Assembly (NCBI RefSeq): GCF_041224595.1
Contig: NZ_JBGFGN010000013.1
Coordinates: 1-5,672 of the forward strand
Direction of reading: 5' to 3'
Length of the DNA stretch: 5,672 nucleotides
Origin: Donghicola sp041224595
Lineage (GTDB): Bacteria > Pseudomonadota > Alphaproteobacteria > Rhodobacterales > Rhodobacteraceae
Part shown: positions 1 to 5,326 of the stretch, piece by piece
Layout of the letters: each line of letters starts with the position of its first letter
Numbering within the stretch: the stretch's first letter is position 1
Position numbers and translations under genes: made by a program
The notes under the pieces: model-generated
Databases searched by the model: none
What the model was told of the DNA's origin: nothing
What the model saw: the letters and a program-made list of their open reading frames with translations, nothing else

Positions 1-32
1 CGCACCTTCAAATACAAGTCCACGGTGTATAT
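1..32 (-). CDS. istA: IS21-family transposase IstA, N-terminal fragment cut by the window edge
   Basis: Only about ten codons are visible, reading YTVDLYLKVR after the first codon. This resembles the start of IS21-type IstA proteins (M-Y-T-V-[DE]-L-Y-x-x-[VI]-R). The expected first codon falls at 32-30, about 8 bases after a GGAGG-like ribosome site, but it reads ATA instead of ATG. Possible alternatives in the same frame are GTG at 23-21 and TTG at 38-36. IstA is the DDE transposase that works with the IstB ATPase. The identification is from a very short stretch plus its position just inside an IS21-type end, so it should be treated as probable. Whether the gene is intact cannot be seen. Confidence 0.55.
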   Translation of the reverse strand, partial: MYTVDLYLKV

Positions 33-66
33 CCCCAAGCCCTCCCGAAATCCGAAAGGGCAAAAG

Positions 67-86
67 TGGACGACTTTTACGCCGCC
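67..86. repeat. IS21-type end repeat, inner copy of left element
   Basis: The plus strand reads TGGACGACTTTTACGCCGCC. Its reverse complement differs at three of 20 positions from the inner repeat of the right-hand element (5565-5584). It lies 47 bases inside the outer repeat at 114-133, compared with 24 bases at the other end. Such multiple end repeats are the expected transposase-binding sites. Confidence 0.65.
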
Positions 87-1045
87 CGCGACAACACTAT
101 GCCGTCGCTACCGTGGCCGAGTATTGCTCCGCCGTTCACAAGCAGACCGGCAAACACCTGCATCACGGGCGCAGCGAGGCTGAGCTTACCATTAGGGTCG
201 AGACGCACAACAAAACGTCCGAGGCCAAGCCCAGCGCCTGCCACGCAAAGGTTGAAAGCCGCAGTGCCAAGGCCCATGGCAAAGGTCGCGATGATCCCGG
301 CGGTCAGGATGCCGAAGTGCCAGCAGATCACCAGAAGGAAGAGCGCACCCGAGCAGGGCCGCATGGCGATGCTGATCACCAGCGCGCTCATTTCGCGAAG
401 GCTCATTTCCTCGCGGATATCGGAAAGCTCTGGGCCGTGCACATGGCCACAGCCGCAAGTACCATGTGAGTGCGCGTGGTCGTGATGAGGCTCGTGGCCA
501 TCGCTATGCGCGTGCTTTTCATGATCAGCGTGATGTGGCGGAATGCTGCGCAGTTGCCAGAGGGCGCGCAAGCCACGCAACACGAGCCACAGCCCAATCA
601 GCCCGATGAATAGATAACTGAGTGGGGCAAGGGCCTCTTCTGTGAGGCCCACCAGTTGCTCGCTTGTTAGGCGAATAGAGCCAATGCCAACCAAAACCAA
701 AAGGATCGCGGTGATGGATTGACCAATGCTAGAGAGAAAGGTCAATACCGTCAGCCGACGTAAACGCGCACGGCTGGCTAGAGCGGTTCCTCCAAGCAGC
801 ACTTTGCCATGACCGGGCCCGATCGCATGAACAACGCCGTAAGCAAAGGTCAGACCGCACAGAGACAAAAGAGCACCAGCTTCGCCGCGCTGCACGGCGC
901 GCACGCCCGTCGCCATAGTGTTCTGAATATCCCGTTGAGCCTGAGCGGCCCACAATGTCAGTGGTGTTGTGTCGACCAACAGTGCCAGCGTTGCAACGAC
1001 CGCGAGCAGTCCCACCAGAATGAGCGTGATGCGCGTTAAGGACAT
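77..1045 (-). CDS. NicO/RcnA-type divalent metal permease with IS-derived C-terminus
   Basis: This is an inner-membrane metal permease of the NicO family (nickel/cobalt and related ions; RcnA-like). The first signature, HAIGPGHGK, is at residues 73-81 and the second, AMRPCSGALFLL, is at 227-238. Hydrophobic segments lie near 6-24, 57-75, 98-122, 139-158, 218-240, 246-272 and 290-303. Between the two halves a cytoplasmic or periplasmic loop (171-204) carries 13 histidines and a CGC pair. The start at 1045 overlaps the upstream DUF1007 stop by 10 bases, implying coupled translation; no clear Shine-Dalgarno is visible. The last ~20 residues, from about V303, are encoded by the end of an IS21-family element, so the native C-terminus is lost and replaced by a tail ending LSRAA. 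The neighbours suggest zinc, but nickel or cobalt, and import or export, cannot be decided from sequence. Confidence 0.85.
   Translation of the reverse strand: MSLTRITLILVGLLAVVATLALLVDTTPLTLWAAQAQRDIQNTMATGVRAVQRGEAGALLSLCGLTFAYGVVHAIGPGHGKVLLGGTALASRARLRRLTVLTFLSSIGQSITAILLVLVGIGSIRLTSEQLVGLTEEALAPLSYLFIGLIGLWLVLRGLRALWQLRSIPPHHADHEKHAHSDGHEPHHDHAHSHGTCGCGHVHGPELSDIREEMSLREMSALVISIAMRPCSGALFLLVICWHFGILTAGIIATFAMGLGTAAFNLCVAGAGLGLGRFVVRLDPNGKLSLAAPVMQVFAGLLVNGGAILGHGSDGIVLSRAA
114..133. repeat. IS21-type end repeat, outer copy of left element
   Basis: The plus strand reads TGGCCGAGTATTGCTCCGCC, followed by GTTCACA to position 140. Its reverse complement matches the outer repeat of the right-hand end (5541-5560) at 17 of 20 positions, and the flanking terminal heptamer (TGTGAAC versus TGTCAAC) matches at six of seven. 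This repeat is translated within the C-terminal tail of the NicO-type permease as roughly GGAILGH. Confidence 0.7.
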
Positions 1046-1692
1046 GTCAATTCAAGCGTTTCAGCAAATTGCGCGCCGACGTTCGGATCCTCGGGCGTTT
1101 CTTCTTGGGACAAAGCTTGCAGCTGACTTTGCAACTTGGCTAATTCCTGATCAGGATCAAAGGGAATGATCTCGAAATTACAGTCACCGATTGGACCCTC
1201 AACCGAGCTTTGGGGCGTCACAGCATAAGAATAAAAATATATCGGATCATACAATTTAAGCGTCGCTTTCCGGCTGTTCATCTCGACCGGCTCGTCCAGC
1301 GCAAGCGTGAAGCCTACGCCAATCTGATCGCCGGGTCCCTCTGCCCGTGCTTCCTGCGGGGCAGACAACTTGACCTTCTCGCCATCAATATAGAGGTAAG
1401 TGTCCCCTTCGTACTCTGGTGCCCAATCGGTTTCCGCTTCGGCAAAACGGCGAAGGTCCGCTTCGTCGAGCTTGCCGTCATTGTCGGCGTCGAGGCCGAG
1501 GTTTTGCATCGCCATCAAGGTCGTGAATGCGTCGTAGAGCCAGTGGATCCGTATCGCCTCGAGTTGACCATTCTCGTTCATAACAAAACTGCCAGTCACA
1601 TCGACAAACACATGCGGATGGGCATCAGTTCTGGACGAAAAACCGGTCATCAAAACCAGGTGAAAGACGAAGAGAAGGACGAATGTGCGCAT
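1036..1692 (-). CDS. DUF1007 family periplasmic protein, partner of the NicO permease
   Basis: This is a 218-residue exported protein of the DUF1007 family, whose genes commonly sit beside or are fused to NicO-type permeases; its biochemical role is not established. A signal peptide (residues 1-24, ending in TDA) leaves a mature protein starting HPHVFVDV, the family's usual His-containing N-terminus. An EF-hand-like loop, DADNDGKLDEAD, is at 68-79 with Asp at positions 1, 3, 5 and 12. Cys171 and Cys217 could form a disulfide. I chose the ATG at 1692 because the signal peptide then starts directly and a terminator-like hairpin lies just upstream. A longer frame from 1761 would overlap znuA, translate the hairpin and add a charged extension before the signal. 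It lies 43 bases after znuA and overlaps nicO by 10 bases. A metal-delivery role is inferred. Confidence 0.82.
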   Translation of the reverse strand: MRTFVLLFVFHLVLMTGFSSRTDAHPHVFVDVTGSFVMNENGQLEAIRIHWLYDAFTTLMAMQNLGLDADNDGKLDEADLRRFAEAETDWAPEYEGDTYLYIDGEKVKLSAPQEARAEGPGDQIGVGFTLALDEPVEMNSRKATLKLYDPIYFYSYAVTPQSSVEGPIGDCNFEIIPFDPDQELAKLQSQLQALSQEETPEDPNVGAQFAETLELTCP

Positions 1693-1703
1693 AGGCGCAA
1701 GAA

Positions 1704-1723
1704 AGGGGCGCTTTCGCGCCCCT
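1704..1723 (-). terminator. GAAA-loop hairpin after znuA, intrinsic terminator or attenuator
   Basis: On the minus strand an 8-bp stem, AGGGGCGC / GCGCCCCT, closes a GAAA (GNRA) tetraloop and is followed by TTTCTT. It begins 12 bases after the znuA stop codon and ends 11 bases before the ATG of the DUF1007 gene. The T-tract is interrupted, so termination is probably partial. That would let znuA be made in excess over the two downstream genes. It could alternatively protect the 3' end of the znuA message. Confidence 0.6.
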
Positions 1724-1735
1724 GTCAAGTTTCGC

Positions 1736-2869
1736 TCAGGAACCTTTGAGGCAATCGGCAAGATTTGACCCCATGTTGCGGATCAACTCCGGGTAAAGAG
1801 TAGCGCCGAGTTCCAGATCGGCACCAAGTGGATCCAGAACGCCGACGGTCGCGTCAGTACCCTGGAACACGGTATCGATCATGTTGGCGTTGAACTGCGG
1901 CTCGGAAAACGCGCAGGTAATGTCCAGCTCTTTGACTTTGTCATGGATTTCTTGGATCCGCGCGGGGCTGGGATCAGAGCTGTCGCCGAGGCGGATCGAG
2001 CCTGCTGCAGAGAAGTCAAAGCGGTTTTCGAAGTACTGATAGGCATCGTGGAAAACGACAAATTCCTTGCCCCGCACCGGTTCGAGCGTAGCCGTCACAT
2101 CGTCAATCACGCCAGCGATTTGTTCGCGGCCCGCAGCAGCATTGGCGCTGTAGGTTTCTGCATTCTCCGGATCCAGTTCGGACAATTCCGCTGCGATCAC
2201 ATCCAGCCAGGCACGCGCGTTTTCTGGATCAAGCCAAGCATGGGGGTCGTGTCCTTCGTGGTGGTGATCATCGTGATCATCTTCGTGCGCGTGCTCGTCG
2301 TGGTCGTCTTCATGCGCGTGCTCGTCGTGATCATCTTCGTGCGCATGCTCGTCGTGATCATCTTCGTGCGCATGCTCGTCATGGTCGTGATCATCGTGCT
2401 CTTTGTGTGCCTCGGCATGGTCCTCATCGCCGTGCCCGTCATGGTCGTCGTGATCTTCCTCTTCGGAATGCTCTTCGTCATGATGATCATCATCATGGCT
2501 GTGCTTTTCGAAGGTCGCTCCTTCTCGAATCTCAAGCTCGTTGGTGCCTTCGGCTTCGATCAGTTCGATGACATGGGCGTCGGAGGCAAGAGCCTCCAGC
2601 GGGCCCTCCAACCAAGGTTCCAGCCCCTCGCCGATCCAGAACACGACGTTTGCTGCGTCAAGTGCTGCTGCTTCGGAGGGGCGCATGGAGTAGCCATGCG
2701 GAGACGCACCGGGTTGAACAAGCAGGTCCGGGGTGCCCAGATCGCCCATCACCATTGAGACGAGCGAATGCACAGGTGCGATATCGACGGCCACACTGGG
2801 GACGTCCGCTGCAGCCGTGGTGGCAACACCGATAGCAGATACGGTTCCGAGCAACAGGTTGCGTGACAT
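1736..2869 (-). CDS. znuA: ZnuA, zinc ABC transporter periplasmic binding protein
   Basis: ZnuA captures Zn2+ in the periplasm and delivers it to ZnuB/ZnuC. A signal peptide spans residues 1-21 (ending TTAAA), and the cluster A-I fold follows. Predicted zinc ligands in precursor numbering are His58 (GASPHGY), His210 (DPHAWLDP) and His274 (FVVFHDAYQYF), matching His60, His143 and His207 of E. coli ZnuA, with Asp346 (LDPLG) as a possible fourth. Cys319 and Cys373 match the disulfide cysteines of E. coli ZnuA. Between His58 and His210 lies an unusually long acidic loop (about 121-207) with about 29 histidines, including four tandem copies of DEHAHEDDH (164-199). At 377 residues it is longer than typical ZnuA, mainly because of this loop. 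The His loop and the disulfide favour zinc over manganese. A strong AAGGAG precedes the ATG, and the upstream region holds the Zur box. Confidence 0.95.
   Translation of the reverse strand: MSRNLLLGTVSAIGVATTAAADVPSVAVDIAPVHSLVSMVMGDLGTPDLLVQPGASPHGYSMRPSEAAALDAANVVFWIGEGLEPWLEGPLEALASDAHVIELIEAEGTNELEIREGATFEKHSHDDDHHDEEHSEEEDHDDHDGHGDEDHAEAHKEHDDHDHDEHAHEDDHDEHAHEDDHDEHAHEDDHDEHAHEDDHDDHHHEGHDPHAWLDPENARAWLDVIAAELSELDPENAETYSANAAAGREQIAGVIDDVTATLEPVRGKEFVVFHDAYQYFENRFDFSAAGSIRLGDSSDPSPARIQEIHDKVKELDITCAFSEPQFNANMIDTVFQGTDATVGVLDPLGADLELGATLYPELIRNMGSNLADCLKGS
2273..2380. repeat. Four 27-bp in-frame tandem repeats in the znuA His-rich loop
   Basis: Units run 2273-2299, 2300-2326, 2327-2353 and 2354-2380, each encoding DEHAHEDDH on the minus strand. 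Units 3 and 4 are identical, the first differs from them at one base, and the second differs from the first at three bases. All differences are synonymous. The head-to-tail arrangement with no spacers points to recent duplication by replication slippage or unequal recombination. The flanking sequence (up to about 2510) is a more degenerate His/Asp/Glu-coding tract. Confidence 0.93.
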
Positions 2870-2875
2870 TGAGAA

Positions 2876-2881
2876 CTCCTT
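2876..2881 (-). promoter_or_regulatory. znuA ribosome binding site
   Basis: The minus strand reads AAGGAG, six bases before the ATG at 2869. It is close to the ideal Shine-Dalgarno and fixes the znuA start. It is much stronger than anything in front of zur, which has no recognisable ribosome site. Confidence 0.85.
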
Positions 2882-2904
2882 GAACTATTTGCTCGAGGGT
2901 GTAT

Positions 2905-2926
2905 TTGATATGTTATACTATATCAA
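2905..2926. promoter_or_regulatory. Candidate Zur operator shared by znuA and zur-znuCB
   Basis: This is an A/T-rich 22-bp near-palindrome whose left half is TTGATATGTTA and right half is TACTATATCAA; nine of 11 positions pair symmetrically. Its size, A/T richness and place between divergent znuA and zur are what is expected of a Fur-family (Zur) box. It covers an extended -10 for zur and, on the minus strand, a -10-like TATAAC (2912-2917) for znuA, so one bound Zur dimer or pair of dimers could repress both directions. It is the only such palindrome I see in the non-coding DNA of the window. Binding itself is inferred. Confidence 0.75.
2911..2919 (+). promoter_or_regulatory. Extended -10 promoter element for zur-znuCB
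   Basis: TGTTATACT matches the extended -10 pattern TGnTATAAT at all but one base. No convincing -35 is present at the usual distance, which fits an extended -10 promoter. Transcription would start near 2926, giving a leader of about 30 bases before the zur ATG at 2957. The element lies wholly inside the candidate Zur box, predicting negative autoregulation. Confidence 0.5.
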
Positions 2927-2956
2927 TCGAAAAAACGATCGTATTGCACCGCTCAC

Positions 2957-3457
2957 ATGCAGATAAATCCCAGTTCAAATCGCTGTGGGTCATCAGACCC
3001 AAAAGTGATCGCCTGTTTGAAACAAGCTGAGGTTTTCTTTCAAGACAAGCCAAAGAAGCTGACCCCTGCCCGGCGCCGCGTGCTCGAGATTTTGTTGGCG
3101 CATGGCGGTGTGCTGTCAGCCTACCAAATCCTCGACCGTCTCAAATCCGATGGCAAAGCGGCACACCCTGCAGACGCCTATCGCGCCTTGGATTTCCTGA
3201 TTGAATACAAGTTCGTTCATAAAGTCGGCCATCTCAGCGCGTTTGTGGCTTACACGCGCCCCCACGCAACCCACACCACCTTTTTCATGATCTGCCGCAA
3301 ATGCGACAACGTCGCCGAAGCTGCCTCTCCCGACACAAACGACATGTTGGAGAAGGTTGCGAGTGAGGCTGGCTTCTTGGTCAAGCAACAGGTATTGGAG
3401 GCGTTCGGGATTTGCACCGACTGTCAGGACGACGCAGGGACTTCAGCGAACACATGA
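2957..3457 (+). CDS. zur: Zur, Fur-family zinc uptake regulator
   Basis: This 166-residue Fur-family repressor senses zinc and represses zinc-uptake genes. The winged helix (about 33-90) contains LTPARRRVLEILL and the recognition helix ending AYRALDFLIEYKFVHKV, in which YRALDFL is characteristic of Zur rather than Fur. The structural zinc site is complete: Cys113/Cys116 (ICRKC) and Cys153/Cys156 (GICTDC), matching Cys103/106/143/146 of E. coli Zur. At the regulatory site His88, His106 and Glu121 align with E. coli His77, His96 and Glu111. The cysteine expected in the FVxC segment (Cys88 in E. coli) appears to be replaced: the sequence reads FVAYTRPH, with Tyr99 near that place and His103 as a possible substitute. 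The 2957 start gives normal length but has no evident Shine-Dalgarno. The stop overlaps the znuC start (ATGA), and the gene is divergent from znuA. Confidence 0.92.
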   Translation: MQINPSSNRCGSSDPKVIACLKQAEVFFQDKPKKLTPARRRVLEILLAHGGVLSAYQILDRLKSDGKAAHPADAYRALDFLIEYKFVHKVGHLSAFVAYTRPHATHTTFFMICRKCDNVAEAASPDTNDMLEKVASEAGFLVKQQVLEAFGICTDCQDDAGTSANT

Positions 3458-4194
3458 CACTCTTCACATTTGACCAAGTCGCGCTGAGGATCGGGGACAG
3501 CACGATCCTCAACTCTGTGTCCATGGCAATGGAGGCGCGAGAAATCGTGACCATCGTGGGGCCAAACGGCTCGGGCAAGTCGACTTTGCTGCGGCTGCTG
3601 ATTGGCTCGATTCAGCAAACCAGTGGGCAGATTACGCGCAAGCCCGGGTTGAAAATCGGGTATGTGCCGCAAAAGCTAACGCTTGATCCAACACTGCCTA
3701 TGACTGTCGACCGGCTGCTGACTCTGCACCGCCGGGTCACTCGCGCCTCAATCACCAAAGCACTGGAAGAAGCAGGTGTGCCAGGTCTGGAGCGGCGGCA
3801 AATTAGCGCCCTGTCCGGTGGGCAGTTGCAACGCGTCCTCTTGGCACGCGCACTCCTCGGAAATCCTGATCTGCTTGTTCTCGACGAAGCGACCCAAGGA
3901 CTCGACCAGCCCGGTGTCGCAGCCTTTTATCGCCAAATCGAGGCGGTACGCCAAGAACACGGATGTGGCGTCTTGATGGTCAGCCACGACCTACACGTGG
4001 TCATGAGCGCGTCAGACCGGGTGATCTGCCTGAACGGGCATATTTGCTGCCAAGGCACACCGCAGCACGTGGTATCTGCCCCAGAGTATCGCGCCCTATT
4101 CGGCGAGGGTACGGGCGGCGCACTCGCGCTTTACTCGCACCACCATGATCATCGCCATGACAACAAGACTGGCCAGACAGAGGGCGTAGAATGA
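3454..4194 (+). CDS. znuC: ZnuC, zinc ABC transporter ATP-binding protein
   Basis: This is the cytoplasmic ATPase that powers zinc import through ZnuB. All ABC motifs are present in the 246-residue protein: Walker A GPNGSGKST (36-44), Q-loop Gln73, signature LSGGQLQ (120-126), Walker B LLVLDE (140-145, catalytic Glu145) and the H-loop His178. Length is normal for ZnuC. The ATG at 3454 overlaps the zur stop as ATGA, indicating translational coupling. An in-frame ATG at 3412 lies inside zur and adds residues with no family counterpart, so I rejected it. The C-terminus carries a small His/Asp cluster (SHHHDHRHD, 228-236), common in zinc-handling proteins. It overlaps znuB by another ATGA. Confidence 0.95.
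   Translation: MTLFTFDQVALRIGDSTILNSVSMAMEAREIVTIVGPNGSGKSTLLRLLIGSIQQTSGQITRKPGLKIGYVPQKLTLDPTLPMTVDRLLTLHRRVTRASITKALEEAGVPGLERRQISALSGGQLQRVLLARALLGNPDLLVLDEATQGLDQPGVAAFYRQIEAVRQEHGCGVLMVSHDLHVVMSASDRVICLNGHICCQGTPQHVVSAPEYRALFGEGTGGALALYSHHHDHRHDNKTGQTEGVE
4179..4184 (+). promoter_or_regulatory. znuB ribosome binding site
   Basis: AGAGGG sits six bases before the znuB ATG at 4191, inside the 3' end of znuC. It supports the 4191 start over the in-frame ATG at 4209 (Met7), which would give an N-terminus nearer to that of many ZnuB proteins but has no comparable site. Confidence 0.6.
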
Positions 4195-5003
4195 ACTGGG
4201 TGACCACGATGCTCGATGATTTTGTGATACGCGCCGTTCTTGCTGGTATGGGGCTTGCGCTTGCTGCGGCACCTTTGGGCTGTTTCGTGGTATGGCGACG
4301 CATGGCCTATTTCGGGGATGCAACGGCCCATGCCGCAATCCTCGGCGTTGCGCTGTCGCTGACATTTTCGGTGTCAATCTTTGTGGGTGTAATGGGCGTG
4401 GCGCTGGTGATGGCCTTTACCGTATCATCGCTCAGCGGGCGCGGTTTTGCCATGGACACGATGCTGGGTGTGCTTGCGCATTCGGCGTTGGCCTTCGGCC
4501 TTGTTGCTGCGTCCTTTCTGTCGGGCATCCGGATCGACCTAATGGCCTATCTCTTTGGTGACATCCTCGCGGTCATGCCACATGATCTAGGGATCATCTG
4601 GGGAGGCGGAGGGCTGGTCGTGGCCCTGCTGATCTGGCGCTGGTCCGCGCTTCTGACAGCAACGCTCAATCCGGATCTGGCCTACGCCGAAGGCGTTGAC
4701 CCGAGACGCGAGCAAATGGTTCTGAATATTGCACTGGCCATTGTTGTAGCTGTTGCCATCAAAGTCGTTGGGGCATTGCTGATCACCGCAATGCTGATCA
4801 TTCCTGCCGCCGCTGCGCGTCCGATCACTCGCACACCCGAAATGATGGCTCTGCTCGCTGGAGGCTTTGCATGTGCCTCGGTGGTGGGCGGCATACGCGC
4901 GGCCTGGGTATTCGACACGCCGACCGGTCCAACCATAGTGTGTTTCGTCGCTTTGCTTTTCGCGATAACGGTAACGCTTGGGCAGTTTCTGGCGCGCCGA
5001 TAG
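4191..5003 (+). CDS. znuB: ZnuB, zinc ABC transporter membrane permease
   Basis: ZnuB is the inner-membrane channel of the zinc importer and belongs to the ABC-3 permease family, in which two copies pair with two ZnuC. The 270-residue protein is hydrophobic throughout, with membrane segments near 11-34, 46-57, 60-79, 90-110, 132-152, 176-208, 218-236 and 248-267. Family-like stretches include the N-terminal VWRRMAYFGDATAHAAILG (34-52) and VVGALLITAMLIIPAAAAR (192-210), the latter in the conserved cytoplasmic coupling region. It starts 4 bases inside znuC (ATGA overlap), is full length and ends the plus-strand operon. Family membership alone would also fit manganese permeases; zinc is assigned from Zur, the ZnuA His loop and the ZnuA cysteines. 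Confidence 0.94.
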   Translation: MNWVTTMLDDFVIRAVLAGMGLALAAAPLGCFVVWRRMAYFGDATAHAAILGVALSLTFSVSIFVGVMGVALVMAFTVSSLSGRGFAMDTMLGVLAHSALAFGLVAASFLSGIRIDLMAYLFGDILAVMPHDLGIIWGGGGLVVALLIWRWSALLTATLNPDLAYAEGVDPRREQMVLNIALAIVVAVAIKVVGALLITAMLIIPAAAARPITRTPEMMALLAGGFACASVVGGIRAAWVFDTPTGPTIVCFVALLFAITVTLGQFLARR

Positions 5004-5008
5004 TTGTC

Positions 5009-5029
5009 GCGGCTCCGGTTCTGGGCCGC
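5009..5029 (+). terminator. Weak stem-loop after znuB, possible end of the zur-znuCB transcript
   Basis: GCGGCTC pairs with GGGCCGC (7 bp including one G-U) around a 7-base loop, starting five bases after the znuB stop. It is followed by ACGTTAAC rather than a run of T, so it is a poor intrinsic terminator. It may only mark or stabilise the 3' end. Confidence 0.25.
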
Positions 5030-5037
5030 ACGTTAAC

Positions 5038-5326
5038 TTAGCGCATGTAGACTACGTCAACTTGCTCTTCTGGGTCGACCACCGGATCGAGTACGATCAC
5101 CAATCGAGGCTCGCCTGTTCCGGCAATCGGCGGCAAAAGGTGCGTCAGCCCCAAGCGTGGTGTTTCCAGACAGAGCGTGCCGGGCAGGACGATGGGAGAA
5201 TCAGTCGGAACACTCCGAATGTGCTCTGGCTATTGTCCATCCTCGGACAAACCATACTTGGTCGCCCTGCCCCGCTAGGTGCATACCAAGCGGGCCGCTA
5301 GAAGCTCTATGTGCAAGCCGCGGCAT
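5038..5326 (-). pseudogene. Unrecognised decayed gene, frameshifted, no usable start
   Basis: The minus strand shows two protein-like stretches in different frames. The downstream one (5229-5038, 63 codons) has no good start codon after an in-frame TAG at 5232-5230. It contains SPIVLPGTLCLETPRLGL and LVIVLDPVVDPEEQVDVVY before its TAA stop. Upstream in another frame (about 5326 to 5201) there is LGMHLAGQGDQVWFVRGWTI, ending at a TGA. The two would join through a frameshift between about 5204 and 5229. Composition looks like former coding sequence rather than random DNA, but I do not recognise the family and assign no function. It points the same way as the GTPase remnant upstream and converges on znuB. 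The region could instead be two unrelated fragments. Confidence 0.4.

Larger units (their letters stand above)
1..140 (-). mobile_element. IS21-family insertion sequence, istA-proximal terminal end (partial)
   Basis: Read on the minus strand from 140, the sequence opens TGTGAACGGCGGAG and contains two imperfect 20-bp repeats (114-133 and 67-86). These match the repeats at the other IS end in this window (5534 onward), and short repeated end sequences beginning 5'-TG are typical of IS21-family elements. About 110 bases inside the end, a reading frame starts that looks like the N-terminus of the IstA transposase, so this is the istA side and the element runs off the left edge. The outer boundary is placed at 140, where the terminal 5'-TG (plus-strand CA at 139-140) falls and nicO-like coding sequence changes to IS sequence. 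The family call rests on remembered IS21 end and IstA patterns; the terminal-repeat match is seen directly. Confidence 0.72.

Noticed and set aside
66..485. Plus-strand open frames opposite the NicO gene (66-485, 113-469)
   Set aside because: They overlap a well-supported permease on the other strand and one begins inside the IS end; the composition is that of antisense sequence.
1210..1749. Plus-strand open frame (179 codons) opposite the DUF1007 gene
   Set aside because: No domain resemblance or start signal; the minus-strand gene has a signal peptide and conserved family features.
1693..1761. Longer DUF1007 protein starting at 1761
   Set aside because: It would overlap the znuA end, translate across the hairpin at 1704-1723 and place a charged 23-residue segment before the signal peptide.
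2273..2380. Regular 27-bp repeats as a possible CRISPR array
   Set aside because: Units are head to tail with no spacers, are in frame within znuA, and differ only at synonymous positions.
2197..2535. Minus-strand Thr/Met-rich open frame inside znuA
   Set aside because: Frame-shifted reading of the same low-complexity repeat; no start signal and no family resemblance.
1943..2758. Long plus-strand open frame (271 codons) opposite znuA, rich in Val/Ile/Met
   Set aside because: It is the antisense of the His/Asp/Glu repeat: GAC, CAC, CAT and GAT codons read backward give GTC, GTG, ATG and ATC. znuA is full length with conserved ligands, so this frame is a shadow.
2926..2939. ATCG-A6-CGAT mini-hairpin in the zur leader as a riboswitch or attenuator
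   Set aside because: A four-base stem is too weak, and the leader of about 30 bases is too short for a structured RNA sensor.
3412..3453. Longer ZnuC starting at 3412
   Set aside because: The start lies inside the zur Cys-rich end; the ATGA overlap at 3454 gives the normal ZnuC N-terminus.
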